DNA of 64,000 nucleotides from Przewalskia tangutica. Taxonomy: Eukaryota; Streptophyta; Magnoliopsida; Solanales; Solanaceae. Location of the stretch: NCBI GenBank assembly GCA_029844215.1, contig CM056724.1:91221093-91285092 (forward strand). Direction: 5' to 3'. The notes below the pieces were generated by a model. That model was not told where the DNA came from, searched no databases, and was given only the letters and a program-made list of their open reading frames with translations. Below are positions 48,315 through 62,013 of the stretch, one piece after another. How positions within the stretch are numbered: position 1 is the stretch's first letter; every line of letters starts with the position of its first letter. Made by a program: the position numbers and the translations under genes.

Positions 48315-49155
48315 GAATTCACTCCCATCTATTAAACTTTAATAGAATTATCTAATAAAATACAATATTTAGTGTGCAATTTTGACTTGTAGAGAGATAT
48401 TAGAGAGATGGTAGGAAGATTTGTGAGAAACAAGAAGTGGAAAATAAAGTAATTATAGTTGAGAAATAGGGTTAAAGTATAAATATACTAACTAGAAGTT
48501 AAAAATAAATATTAAGGGGGTAGGGGGTTTATGGGTGTCAGGGGGCAAAAATGGTCGTTACTTGTCGTTGCCACCGACTAATTTCTGCAAAGGGGGATGA
48601 GTTCTAGTCCCGTCCAGAGTTGGGACCCCAATACCGACATTTTTCATCCCATTTTTTAAGGGAGTCAAGGTGGGGGCCTACCCGACCCATTGGGCCGCCT
48701 TAGTTTTTCCTCAGCACCATCAACAAGCAGGTAACTTTTTGTTTATTGTCAGTAGTTCACGTTACTAATTGTCCAAGACCGTGTTGCAACAATCAATTTC
48801 AATGTTTAGACCCTCTGTATCATGTTCAACAACATATGTGCCATTAGAAAAAGATGAAAAGGTGAACATTGATTTTTGTCATGCACTCATGTTTCTTGAA
48901 CACAAAAAATAAAATGCTGCAATTGATTTTATTTTTGCACCAGTTAATTACATGTTTTTCTGGCCTTCATTTGGATTTGCCGCCAGAAATTTTGATCCCC
49001 TTATTATTAATGTCGTTATTATTAGCAACGGTATTTGTTTTGTCAAATATTGAGATTAATTGAATGATATCCTTATCCTCAAAATATTTCACAAATCTTT
49101 CTATGTGATCCTTTCCGTGGGTGGACATCACATTTTGCAACTTGTTACCAAATTA
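48315..49155 (+). repeat. Unit 49a, type A, broken near its end
   Basis: First unit with AGTTGGGACCCC (48618-48629) in place of AGTTCGAACCCC, which destroys the B-box-like core. It stops at TTACCAAATTA, where a joint leads into a B head. Confidence 0.9.
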
Positions 49156-50015
49156 TGGTTTGTGAGATGATAGGAAGATTTGTGAGAAATACGAAGAGGA
49201 AAATGAAGTAATTATGGTTGAGAAATAGGTTTAAAGAGTGAATATACTCACTTAGAAGTTAAAAATAAATATTAAGGGGGTAGGGGGTTTATAGGATGTC
49301 GTTCGCCAAAATGGCCATTACTAGACGTTGCCAACGGCTAAAATCGAAAGTGATTGTTTGTGCAACGACTAATTTCTGCAAAGGGGGATGTGCTCTAGTC
49401 CCGTCCCGAGTTCGAACCCAAATACCGACATTTTTCATCCAATTTTTTTGAGCGGATCGGGGTTGGGGGACGACCCGGCCTACTGAACCGCCTTAGTTGT
49501 TCCTCAGCACCATCAACAAACAGGTAACATTATGTTTTTTGTCATTAGTTCATGTTACGAATTGTCCAAAAACGTGTTGCAACAATCAATTTCAAAGTTT
49601 AGACCCTCTGTATCATGTTCAACAACATCTGTGCACTTAGAAAAATATGAAAAGGTGAACATTGATGTTTGTCATGCACTCATGTTCCTTGAACACAAAA
49701 AATAAAATGCTGCAATTGATTTTATTTTTGCACCAGTTAATTTCTTGTTTTTCTGGCCTTCATTTGGATTTGCCGCCAGAAATTTTAATCCCCTTATTAT
49801 TATTGTTGTTATTATTAGCAACGGTATTTGTTTTGTCAAATATTGAGATTAATTGAATGATATCCTTATCCTCAAAATATTTCACAAATCTTTCTATGTG
49901 ATCCTTTCCGTGGGTGGACATCACATTTTGCAACTTGTTAACAAATTAGGCTTCACGAGCACCAATTAGATGGAAACGAACATGATCGGTGAGTAATTCA
50001 GACTATAAAATAAAT
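49156..50015 (+). repeat. Unit 49b, B head/A tail hybrid
   Basis: About 10 bases of filler (TGGTTTGTGA) lead into ATGATAGGAAGATTTG. The body repeats 45811-46440 with the same private variants. At TTATTATTAGCA, where that copy has the insert, this one continues as an A tail (ACGGTATTTGTTTTGTC). Confidence 0.9.
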
Positions 50016-50951
50016 GAATTCACACCCATTTTTTAAACTTTAATAGAATTATCAAATAAAATACAATATTTAGTATGCAATTTAGACTTGTAGAGAGAAA
50101 GATTAGAGAGATGATAGGAAGATTTGTGAGAAATATGAAGAGGAAAATGAAGTAATTATTGTTGAGAAATAGGTTTAAAGAGTGAATATACTAACTTAGA
50201 AGTTAAAAATAAATATTAAGGGGTAGGGGTTTATAGGATGTCGCCAAAATGGCCATTACTAGACGTTGCCAACGGCTAAAATCGAAAGTGATTGTTTGTG
50301 CAACGACTAATTTCTACAAAGGGGATGTGCTCTAGTCCCGTCCCGAGTTCGAACCCAAATACCGACATTTTTCATCCAATTTTTTTGAGCGGATCGGGGC
50401 AGGGGGGCGACCCGGCCTACTTTACCGCCTTAGTTATTCCTCAGCACCATCAACAAGCAGGTAACATTATGTTTTTTGTCATTAGTTCATGTTACTAATT
50501 GTCCAAAAACGTGTTGCAACAATCAATTTCAAAGTTTAGACCCTCTGTATCATGTTCAACAACATCTGTGCACTTAAAAAAATATTAAAAGGTGAACATT
50601 GATGTTTGTCATGCACTCATGTTCCTTGAACACAAAAAATAAAATGCTGCAATTGATTTTATTTTTGCACAAGTTAATTACTTGTTTTTCTGGCCTTCAT
50701 TTGGATTTGCCGCCAGAAATTTTAATCCCCTTATTATTATTGTCGTTATTATTAGCAACATTTTTTTGTGTCAAATATGGAGATTAATTGAATACTATCC
50801 TTATCCTCAAAATGTTTCAAAAATCTTTCTATGTGATCCTTTCCGTGGGTGGACATCACATTTTTTCAACTTGTTACCAAATTAGGCTTCACGAGCACCA
50901 ATTAGATGGAAACAAACAAGATCGGTGAATAGTTCAGACTATAAAATAAAT
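50016..50951 (+). repeat. Unit 50, type B
   Basis: B unit with ATTATTGTTGAG and TTTCTACAAAGGGG. The tail AAATATGGAG and GAATACTATCC is shared with units 53 and 56. Confidence 0.92.
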
Positions 50952-51854
50952 GAATTCACTCCCATCTATTAAACTTTAATAGAATTATCAAATAAAATAC
51001 ATTATTTAGTGTGCAATTTCGACTTGTAGAGAGAGAGATTAGAGATATGGTAGGAAGATTTGTGAGAAACAAGAAGTGGAAAATAAAGTAATTATAGTTG
51101 AGAAATAGGGTTAAAGTAGAAATATACTAACTTAGAAGTTAAAAATAAATATTAATGTGGTAGGGGGTTTATGGGGTGTCGGGGGGCAAAAATGGTCGTT
51201 ACTTGTCGTTGCCACCGACTAATTTATGCAAAGGGGGATGAGTTCTAGTCCCGTCAAGAGTTCGAACCCCAATACCGACATTTTTCATCCCATTTTTAAA
51301 GGGAGTCGAGGCGGGGGCCTACCCGACCCATTGGACCGCCTTAGTTTTTCCTTAGCACCATCAACAAGGTGTAACTTTTTGTTTTTGTCATTAGTTCACG
51401 TTACTAATTTTCCAAAACCGTGTTGCAACAATCAATTTAAAAGTTTAGACCCTTCAGATCATGTTCAACAACATCCGTGCCATTAGAAAAGATGAAAAGA
51501 TGAACATTGATTTTTGTCATGCACTCATGTTCCTTGAACACAAAAATAAAATCTGCAATTGATTTTATTTTTGCACCATTAATTACCTATTTTTCCGCCT
51601 TTATTTGGATTTGCCACGTAAATTTTGATCCTTATTATTAATGTCGTTATTATTAGCAACGCTATTTTTTTTTTGTAAAATATTGAGATTAATAGATTGA
51701 TATCCTTATCCTCAAAATGTTTCACAAATCTTTCTATGTGATCCTTTCCGTGGTGGACATCGCATTTTGCAACTTGTTACCAAATTAGGCTTCACGAGCA
51801 CCAATTAGATGGAAACGAACGTGATCGGTGAGTAATTCAGACAATAAAATAAAT
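50952..51854 (+). repeat. Unit 51, type A
   Basis: A unit with ACATTATTTAG, TTAATGTGGTAGG, AATTTATGCAAAGG and GTCAAGAGTTCG, all shared with unit 54. Stereotyped changes at 51365-51770 (AAGGTGTAAC, CCTTCAGATCATG, TTTCCGCC, GCCACGTAAATTTTG) are absent from unit 54. Confidence 0.9.
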
Positions 51855-52792
51855 GAATTCACACCCATTTTTTAAAATTTAATAGAATTATCAAATAAAA
51901 TACAATATTTAGTGTGCAATTTAGACTTGTAGAGAGAGATTAGATAGATGATAGATAGATTTGTGAGAAATATGAAGAGGAAAATGAAGTAATTAAGGTT
52001 GAGAAATAGGTTTAAAGAGTGAATATACTAACTTAGAAGTTAAAAATAAATATTAAGGGTAGGGGTTTATAGGATGTCGTTCGCCAAAATGGCCATTACT
52101 AGACGTGCCAACGGCTAAAATCGAAAATGATTGTTTGTGCAACGACTAATTTCTCGCAAAGGGGATGTGCTCTAGTCCCGCCCCGAGTTCGAACCCAAAT
52201 CTGACATTTTTCATCCATTTTTTTTGAGCGGATCGGGGATAGGGGGGCGACCCGGCCTACTGTACCGCCTTAGTTGTTCCTCAGCACCATCAACAAGCAG
52301 GTAACATTATGTTTTTTGTCATTAGTTCATGTTACTAATTGTCCAAAACGTGTTGCAACAATCAATTTCAAAGTTTAGACCCTCTGTATCATGTTTCAAC
52401 AACATCTGTGCACTTAGAAAAATATGAAAAGGTGAACATTGATGTTTGTCATGCACTCATGTTCCTTGAACACAAAAAATAAAATGTTGCAATTTATTTT
52501 ATTTTTGCACAAGTTAATTACTTGTTTTTGTGGCCTTCATTTGGATTTGCCGCCAGAAATTTTAATCCCCTTATTATTATTGTCGTTATTATTAGCAACG
52601 TTTTTTTTTGTGTCAAATATTGAGATTAATTAAATGCTATCCTTATCCTCAAAATGTTTCACAAATATTTCTATGTGATCCTTTCCGTGGGTGGACATCG
52701 CATTTTGCAATTTGTTACCAAATTAGGCTTCACGAGCACCAATTAGATGGAAACGAACAAGATCGGTGAATAATTCAGACTATAAAATAAAT
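51855..52792 (+). repeat. Unit 52, type B
   Basis: First unit of the 2.76 kb trimer counted from its B member. It has GATAGATAGATTTG and GGGGATAGGGGGG, as in unit 55. Small losses lie at 52055-52210. The tail has GCAATTTATTTTATTTTTGC. Confidence 0.9.
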
Positions 52793-53696
52793 GAATTCAC
52801 TCCCATCTATTAAACTTTAATAGAATTATCTAATAAAATACAATATTTAGTGTGCAATTTTGACTTGTAGAGAGATATTAGAGAGATGGTAGGAAGATTT
52901 GTGAGAAACAAGAAGTGGAAAATAAAGTAATTATAGTTGAGAAATAGGGTTAAAGTATAAATATACTAACTAGAAGTTAAAAATAAATATTAAGGGGGTA
53001 GGGGGTTTATGGGTGTCAGGGGGCAAAAATGGTCGTTACTTGTCGTTGCACCGACTAATTTCTCGCAGGGGATGAGTTCTAGTCCCGTCCAGAGTTGGGA
53101 CCCCAATACCGACATTTTTCATCCCATTTTTTAAGGGAGTCGAGGTGGGGGCCTACCCGACCCATTGGGCCGCCTTAGTTTTTCCTCAGCACCATCAACA
53201 AGCAGGTAACTTTTTGTTTATTGTCAGTAGTTCACGTTACTAATTGTCCAAGACCGTGTTGCAACAATCAATTTCAAAGTTTAGACCCTCTGTATCATGT
53301 TCAACAACATATGTGCCATTAGAAAAAGATGAAAAGGTGAACATTGATTTTTGTCATGCACTCATGTTCCTTGAACACAAAAAATAAAATGCTGCAATTG
53401 ATTTTATTTTTGCACAAGTTAATTACTTGTTTTTCTGGCCTTCATTTGGATTTGCCGCTAGAAATTTTAATCCCCTTATTATTATTGTCGTTATTATTAG
53501 CAACATTTTTTTGTGTCAAATATGGAGATTAATTGAATACTATCCTTATCCTCAAAATGTTTCAAAAATCTTTCTATGTGATCCTTTCCGTGGGTGGACA
53601 TCACATTTTTTCAACTTGTTACCAAATTAGGCTTCACGAGCACCAATTAGATGGAAACAAACAAGATCGGTGAATAGTTCAGACTATAAAATAAAT
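52793..53696 (+). repeat. Unit 53, A head/B tail hybrid
   Basis: A head with AGTTGGGACCCC. It switches to B between 53345 and 53415, giving GCACAAGTTAATTACTTG and GCCGCTAGAAATTTTAATC. Unit 56 is the same hybrid 2766 bp later. Confidence 0.92.
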
Positions 53697-54610
53697 GAAT
53701 TCACTCCCATCTATTAAACTTTAATAGAATTATCAAATAAAATACATTATTTAGTGTGCAATTTCGACTTGTAGAGAGAGAGATTAGAGATATGGTAGGA
53801 AGATTTGTGAGAAACAAGAAGTGGAAAATAAAGTAATTATAGTTGAGAAATAGGGTTAAAGTAGAAATATACTAACTTAGAAGTTAAAAATAAATATTAA
53901 TGTGGTAGGGGGTTTATGGGGTGTCGGGGGGCAAAAATGGTCGTTACTTGTCGTTGCCACCGACTAATTTATGCAAAGGGGGATGAGTTCTAGTCCCGTC
54001 AAGAGTTCGAACCCCAATACCGACATTTTTCATCCCATTTTTAAAGGGAGTCGAGGCGGGGGCCTACCCGACCCATTGGACCGCCTTAGTTTTTCCTTAG
54101 CACCATCAACAAGCAGGTAACTTTTTGTTTTTTGTCATTAGTTCACGTTACTAATTTTCCAAAACCGTGTTGCAACAATCAATTTAAAAGTTTAGACCCT
54201 CTGTATCATGTTCAACAACATCTGTGCCATTAGAAAAAGATGAAAAGATGAACATTGATTTTTGTCATGCACTCATGTTCCTTGAACACAAAAAATAAAA
54301 TGCTGCAATTGATTTTATTTTTGCACCAGTTAATTACCTATTTTTCTGGCCTTTATTTGGATTTGCCGCCAGAAATTTTGATCCCCTTATTATTAATGTC
54401 GTTATTATTAGCAACGCTATTTTTTTTTTGTAAAATATTGAGATTAATAGATTGATATCCTTATCCTCAAAATGTTTCACAAATCTTTCTATGTGATCCT
54501 TTCCGTGGGTGGACATCGCATTTTGCAACTTGTTACCAAATTAGGCTTCACGAGCACCAATTAGATGGAAACGAACGTGATCGGTGAGTAATTCAGACAA
54601 TAAAATAAAT
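53697..54610 (+). repeat. Unit 54, type A
   Basis: Copy of unit 51 without its clustered changes. The tail is of the TTTGTAAAATATTG and TTAATAGATTGATATCC subfamily. Confidence 0.92.
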
Positions 54611-55555
54611 GAATTCACACCCATTTTTTAAAATTTAATAGAATTATCAAATAAAATACAATATTTAGTGTGCAATTTAGACTTGTAGAGAGAGAGATTA
54701 GAGAGATGATAGATAGATTTGTGAGAAATATGAAGAGGAAAATGAAGTAATTAAGGTTGAGAAATAGGTTTAAAGAGTGAATATACTAACTTAGAAGTTA
54801 AAAATAAATATTAAGGGGGTAGGGGGTTTATAGGATGTCGTTCGCCAAAATGGCCATTACTAGACGTTGCCAACGGCTAAAATCGAAAATGATTGTTTGT
54901 GCAACGACTAATTTCTGCAAAGGGGGATGTGCTCTAGTCCCGTCCCGAGTTCGAACCCAAATACCGACATTTTTCATCCAATTTTTTTGAGCGGATCGGG
55001 GATAGGGGGGCGACCCGGCCTACTGTACCGCCTTAGTTGTTCCTCAGCACCATCAACAAGCAGGTAACATTATGTTTTTTGTCATTAGTTCATGTTACTA
55101 ATTGTCCAAAAACGTGTTGCAACAATCAATTTCAAAGTTTAGACCCTCTGTATCATGTTCAACAACATCTGTGCACTTAGAAAAATATGAAAAGGTGAAC
55201 ATTGATGTTTGTCATGCACTCATGTTCCTTGAACACAAAAAATAAAATGTTGCAATTTATTTTATTTTTGCACAAGTTAATTACTTGTTTTTGTGGCCTT
55301 CATTTGGATTTGCCGCCAGAAATTTTAATCCCCTTATTATTATTGTCGTTATTATTAGCAACGTTTTTTTTTGTGTCAAATATTGAGATTAATTAAATGC
55401 TATCCTTATCCTCAAAATGTTTCACAAATATTTCTATGTGATCCTTTCCGTGGGTGGACATCGCATTTTGCAATTTGTTACCAAATTAGGCTTCACGAGC
55501 ACCAATTAGATGGAAACGAACAAGATCGGTGAATAATTCAGACTATAAAATAAAT
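54611..55555 (+). repeat. Unit 55, type B
   Basis: Copy of unit 52 with full-length runs (GGGGGTAGGGGG, TCTGCAAAGGGGG) where unit 52 is shortened. Confidence 0.92.
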
Positions 55556-56462
55556 GAATTCACTCCCATCTATTAAACTTTAATAGAATTATCTAATAAA
55601 ATACAATATTTAGTGTGCAATTTTGACTTGTAGAGAGATATTAGAGAGATGGTAGGAAGATTTGTGAGAAACAAGAAGTGGAAAATAAAGTAATTATAGT
55701 TGAGAAATAGGGTTAAAGTATAAATATACTAACTAGAAGTTAAAAATAAATATTAAGGGGGTAGGGGGTTTATGGGTGTCAGGGGGCAAAAATGGTCGTT
55801 ACTTGTCGTTGCCACCGACTAATTTCTGCAAAGGGGGATGAGTTCTAGTCCCGTCCAGAGTTGGGACCCCAATACCGACATTTTTCATCCCATTTTTTAA
55901 GGGAGTCGAGGTGGGGGCCTACCCGACCCATTGGGCCGCCTTAGTTTTTCCTCAGCACCATCAACAAGCAGGTAACTTTTTGTTTATTGTCAGTAGTTCA
56001 CGTTACTAATTGTCCAAGACCGTGTTGCAACAATCAATTTCAAAGTTTAGACCCTCTGTATCATGTTCAACAACATATGTGCCATTAGAAAAAGATGAAA
56101 AGGTGAACATTGATTTTTGTCATGCACTCATGTTCCTTGAACACAAAAAATAAAATGCTGCAATTGATTTTATTTTTGCACAAGTTAATTACTTGTTTTT
56201 CTGGCCTTCATTTGGATTTGCCGCTAGAAATTTTAATCCCCTTATTATTATTGTCGTTATTATTAGCAACATTTTTTTGTGTCAAATATGGAGATTAATT
56301 GAATACTATCCTTATCCTCAAAATGTTTCAAAAATCTTTCTATGTGATCCTTTCCGTGGGTGGACATCACATTTTTTCAACTTGTTACCAAATTAGGCTT
56401 CACGAGCACCAATTAGATGGAAACAAACAAGATCGGTGAATAGTTCAGACTATAAAATAAAT
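55556..56462 (+). repeat. Unit 56, A head/B tail hybrid
   Basis: Copy of unit 53. AGTTGGGACCCC and GCCGCTAGAAATT are retained. Confidence 0.92.
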
Positions 56463-57373
56463 GAATTCACTCCCATCTATTAAACTTTAATAGAATTATC
56501 AAATAAAATACATTATTTAGTGTGCAATTTCGACTTGTAGAGAGAGAGATTAGAGATATGGTAGGAAGATTTGTGAGAAACAAGAAGTGGAAAATAAAGT
56601 AATTATAGTTGAGAAATAGGGTTAAAGTAGAAATATACTAACTTAGAAGTTAAAAATAAATATTAATGTGGTAGGGGGTTTATGGGGTGTCGGGGGGCAA
56701 AAATGGTCGTTACTTGTCGTTGCCACCGACTAATTTCTGCAAAGGGGGATGAGTTCTAGTCCCGTCCAGAGTTCGAACCCCAATACCGACATTTTTCATC
56801 CCATTTTTTAAGGGAGTCGAGGCGGGGGCCTACCCGACCCATTGGACCGCCTTAGTTTTTCCTTAGCACCATCAACAAGCAGGTAACTTTTTGTTTTTTG
56901 TCATTAGTTCACGTTACTAATTTTCCAAAACCGTGTTGCAACAATCAATTTAAAAGTTTAGACCCTCTGTATCATGTTCAACAACATCTGTGCCATTAGA
57001 AAAAGATGAAAAGATGAACATTGATTTTTGTCATGCACTCATGTTCCTTGAACACAAAAAATAAAATGCTGCAATTGATTTTATTTTTGCACCAGTTAAT
57101 TACCTATTTTTCTGGCCTTCATTTGGATTTGCCGCGTAAATTTTGATCCTTATTATTAATGTCGTTATTATTAGCAACGCTATTTTTTTTTTGTAAAATA
57201 TTGAGATTAATAGATTGATATCCTTATCCTCAAAATGTTTCACAAATCTTTCTATGTGATCCTTTCCGTGGGTGGACATCGCATTTTGCAACTTGTTACC
57301 AAATTAGGCTTCACGAGCACCAATTAGATGGAAACGAACGTGATCGGTGAGTAATTCAGACAATAAAATAAAT
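56463..57373 (+). repeat. Unit 57, type A
   Basis: Third copy in the 51/54 series but with standard TTTCTGCAAAGG and GTCCAGAG in the middle. GCCGCGTAAATTTTG at about 57131 belongs to the stereotyped set. Confidence 0.92.
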
Positions 57374-58315
57374 GAATTCACACCCATTTTTTAAAATTTA
57401 ATAGAATTATCAAATAAAATACAATATTTAGTGTGCAATTTAGACTTGTAGAGAGAGAGATTAGAGAGATGATAGATAGATTTGTGAGAAATATGAAGAG
57501 GAAAATGAAGTAATTAAGGTTGAGAAATAGGTTTAAAGAGTGAATATACTAACTTAGAAGTTAAAAATAAATATTAAGGGGGTAGGGGGTTTATAGGATG
57601 TCGTTCGCCAAAATGGCCATTACTAGACGTTGCCAACGGCTAAAATCGAAAATGATTGTTTGTGCAACGACTAATTTCTGCAAAGGGGGATGTGCTCTAG
57701 TCCCGTCCCGAGTTCGAACCCAAATACCGACATTTTTCATCCTATTTTTTTGAGCGGATCGGGGTAGGTGGGCGACCCGCCATCAGATCGCCTTAGTTGT
57801 TCCTCAGCACCATCAACAAGCAGGTAACATTATGTTTTTTGTCATTAGTTCATGTTACTAATTGTCCAAAAACGTGTTGCAACAATCAATTTCAAAGTTT
57901 AGACCCTCTGTATCATGTTCAACAACATCTGTGCACTTAGAAAAATATGAAAAGGTGAACATTGATGTTTGTCATGCACTCATGTTCCTTGAACACAAAA
58001 AATAAAATGTTGCAATTGATTTTATTTTTGCACAAGTTAATTACTTGTTTTTGTGGCCTTCATTTGGATTTGCCGCCAGAAATTTTAATCCCCTTATTAT
58101 TATTGTCGTTATTATTAGCAACGTTTTTTTTTGTGTCAAATATTGAGATTAATTAAATGCTATCCTTATCCTCAAAATGTTTCACAAATATTTCTATGTG
58201 ATCCTTTCCGTGGGTGGACATCGCATTTTGCAATTTGTTACCAAATTAGGCTTCACGAGCACCAATTAGATGGAAACGAACAAGATCGGTGAATAATTCA
58301 GACTATAAAATAAAT
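57374..58315 (+). repeat. Unit 58, type B
   Basis: Third copy in the 52/55 series. GGGGTAGGTGGGCG and GCCATCAGATCGCC occur near 57771-57792. Confidence 0.92.
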
Positions 58316-59222
58316 GAATTCACTCCCATCTATTAAACTTTAATAGAATTATCTAATAAAATACAATATTTAGTGTGCAATTTTGACTTGTAGAGAGATA
58401 TTAGAGAGATGGTAGGAAGATTTGTGAGAAACAAGAAGTGGAAAATAAAGTAATTATAGTTGAGAAATAGGGTTAAAGTATAAATATACTAACTAGAAGT
58501 TAAAAATAAATATTAATGGGGTCGGGGGTTTATGGGTGTCAGGGGGCAAACAAGGTCGATACTTGTCGCTACACCGACTAATTTCTGCAAAGGGGGATGA
58601 GTTCTAGTCCCGTCCAGAGTTGGGACCCCAATACCGACATTTTTCATCCCATTTTTTAAGGGAGTCGAGGTGGGGGCCTACCCGACCCATTGGGCCGCCT
58701 TAGTTTTTCCTCAGCACCATCAACAAGCAGGTAACTTTTTGTTTATTGTCAGTAGTTCACGTTACTAATTGTCCAAGACCGTGTTGCAACAATCAATTTC
58801 AAAGTTTAGACCCTCTGTATCATGTTCAACAACATATGTGCCATTAGAAAAAGATGAAAAGGTGAACATTGATTTTTGTCATGCACTCATGTTCCTTGAA
58901 CACAAAAAATAAAATGCTGCAATTGATTTTATTTTTGCACCAGTTAATTACATGTTTTTCTGGCCTTCATTTGGATTTGCCGCCAGAAATTTTGATCCCC
59001 TTATTATTAATGTCGTTATTATTAGCAACGGTATTTGTTTTGTCAAATATTGAGATTAATTTAATGATATCCTTATCCTCAAAATATTTCACAAATCTTT
59101 CTATGTGATCCTTTCCGTGGGTGGACATCACATTTTGCAACTTGTTACCAAATTAGGCTTCACGAGCACCAATTAGATGGAAACGAACATGATCGGTGAG
59201 TAATTCAGACTATAAAATAAAT
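58316..59222 (+). repeat. Unit 59, type A
   Basis: Head as units 53 and 56 with AGTTGGGACCCC, but with a full A tail, so the trimer pattern ends here. GGGGTCGGGGG, AACAAGGTCGATAC and TCGCTACACCG at 58520-58575 are private. TTAATTTAATGATATCC is in the tail. Confidence 0.92.
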
Positions 59223-60154
59223 GAATTCACACCCATTTTTTAAACTTTAATAGAATTATCAAATAAAATACAATATTTAGTATGCAATTTAGACTTGTAG
59301 AGAGAAAGATTAGAGAGATGATAGGAAGATTTGTGAGAAATATGAAGAGGAAAATGAAGTAATTATGATTGAGAAATAGGTTTAAAGAGTGAATATACTA
59401 ACTTAGAAGTTAAAAATAAATATTAAGGGGGTAGGGGGTTTATAGGATGTCGTTCGCCAAAATGGCCATTACTAGACGTTGCCAACGGCTAAAATCGAAA
59501 GTGATTGTTTGTGCAACGACTAATTTCTACAAAGGGGATGTGCTCTAGTCCCGTCCCGAGTTCGAACCCAAATACCGACATTTTTCATCCAATTTTTGAG
59601 CGGATCGGCGGGCGACTACTTACTTTACCGCCTTAGTTGTTCCTCAAAGACCATCAACAAGCAGGTAACATTATGTTTTTTGTCATTAGTTCATGTTACT
59701 AATTGTCCAAAAACGTGTTGCAACAATCAATTTCAAAGTTTAGACCCTCTGTATCATGTTCAACAACATCTGTGCACTTAGAAAAATATGAAAAGGTGAA
59801 CATTGATGTTTGTCATGCACTCATGTTCCTTGAACACAAAAAATAAAATGCTGCAATTGATTTTATTTTTGCACCAGTTAATTACATGTTTTTCTGGCCT
59901 TCATTTGGATTTGCCGCCAGAAATTTTAATCCCCTTATTATTATTGTCGTTATTATTAGCAACATTTTTTGTGTCAAATATTGAGATTAATTGAATGCTA
60001 TCCTTATCCTCAAAATGTTTCAAAAATCTTTCTATGTGATCCTTTCCGTGGGTGGACATCACATTTTTTCAACTTGTTACCAAATTAGGCTTCACGAGCA
60101 CCAATTAGATGGAAACAAACAAGATCGGTGAATAGTTCAGACTATAAAAAAAAT
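59223..60154 (+). repeat. Unit 60, type B
   Basis: B unit with TTTCTACAAAGGGG. Small changes lie at 59590-59655 (TTTTTGAGCGGATCGGCGGG, AAAGACCATC). It ends ACTATAAAAAAAATG, a variant of the usual ACTATAAAATAAATG. Confidence 0.9.
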
Positions 60155-61068
60155 GAATTCACTCCCATCTATTAAACTTTAATAGAATTATCAAATAAAA
60201 TACAATATTTAGTGTGCAATTTCGACTTGTAGAGAGAGAGATTAGAGATATGGTAGGAAGATTTGTGAGAAACAAGAAGTGGAAAATAAAGTAATTATAG
60301 TTGAGAAATAGGGTTAAAGTAGAAATATACTAACTTAGAAGTTAAAAATAAATATTAATGGGGTAGGGGGTTTATGGGGTGTCGGGGGGCAAAAATGGTC
60401 GTTACTTGTCGTTGCCACCGACTAATTTCTGCAAAGGGGGATGAGTTCTAGTCCCGTCCAGAGTTCGAACCCCAATACCGACATTTTTCATCCCATTTTT
60501 AAAGGGAGTCGAGGCGGGGGCCTACCCGACCCATTGGACCGCCTTAGTTTTTCCTTAGCACCATCAACAAGCAGGTAACTTTTTGTTTTTTGTCATTAGT
60601 TCACGTTACTAATTTTCCAAAACCGTGTTGCAACAATCAATTTGAAAGTTTAGACCCTCTGTATCATGTTCAACAACATCTGTGCCATTAGAAAAAGATG
60701 AAAAGATGTACATTGATTTTTGTCATGCACTCATGTTCCTTGAACACAAAAAATAAAATGCTGCAATTGATTTTATTTTTGCACCAGTTAATTACCTATT
60801 TTTCTGGCCTTTATTTGGATTTGCCGCCAGAAATTTTGATACCCTTATTATTAATGTCGTTATTATTAGCAACGCTATTTTTTTTTTGTAAAATATTGAG
60901 ATTAATAGATTGATATCCTTATCCTCAAAATGTTTCACAAATCTTTCTATGTGATCCTTTCCGTGGGTGGACATCGCATTTTGCAACTTGTTACCAAATT
61001 AGGCTTCACGAGCTCCAATTAGATGGAAACGAACGTGATCGGTGAGTAATTCAGACTATAAAATAAAT
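60155..61068 (+). repeat. Unit 61, type A
   Basis: A unit of the 54/57 subfamily with a complete G motif at 60360-60389. AAAAGATGTACATTG and TTGATACCC are private. Confidence 0.92.
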
Positions 61069-62013
61069 GAATTCACACCCATTTTTTAAAATTTAATAGA
61101 ATTATCAAATAAAATACAATATTTAGTGTGCAATTTAGACTTGTAGAGAGAGAGATTAGAGAGATGATAGATAGATTTGTGAGAAATATGAAGAGGAAAA
61201 TGAAGTAATTAAGGTTGAGAAATAGGTTTAAAGAGTGAATATACTAACTTAGAAGTTAAAAATAAATATTAAGGGGGTAGGGGGTTTATAGGATGTCGTT
61301 CGCCAAAATGGCCATTACTAGACGTTGCCAACGGCTAAAATCGAAAATGATTGTTTGTGCAACGACTAATTTCTGCAAAGGGGGATGTGCTCTAGTCCCG
61401 TCCCGAGTTCGAACCCAAATACCGACATTTTTCATCCAATTTTTTTGAGCGGATCGGGGGCAGGGGGCGACCCGGCCTACTGTACCGCCTTAGTTGTTCC
61501 TCAGCACCATCAACAAGCAGGTAACATTATGTTTTTTGTCATTAGTTCATGTTACTAATTGTCCAAAAACGTGTTGCAACAATCAATTTCAAAGTTTAGA
61601 CCCTCTGTATCATGTTCAACAACATCTGTGCACTTAGAAAAATATGAAAAGGTGAACATTGATGTTTGTCATGCACTCATGTTCCTTGAACACAAAAAAT
61701 AAAATGTTGCAATTGATTTTATTTTTGCACCAGTTAATTACTTGTTTTTGTGGCCTTCATTTGGATTTGCCGCCAGAAATTTTAATCCCCTTATTATTAT
61801 TGTCGTTATTATTACAACGTTTTTTTTTTTGTGTCAAATATTGAGATTAATTGAATGCTATCCTTATCGTCAAAATGTTTCACAAATCTTTCTATGTGAT
61901 CCTTTCCGTGGGTGGACATCGCATTTTGCAACTTGTTACCAAATTAGGCTTCACGAGCACCAATTAGATGGAAACGAACAAGATCGGTGAATAATTCAGA
62001 CTATAAAATAAAT
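61069..62013 (+). repeat. Unit 62, type B
   Basis: B unit with GATAGATAGATTTG. TTATTACAACGTTTTTTTTTT and CTTATCGTCAAAATG are private tail changes. Confidence 0.92.
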
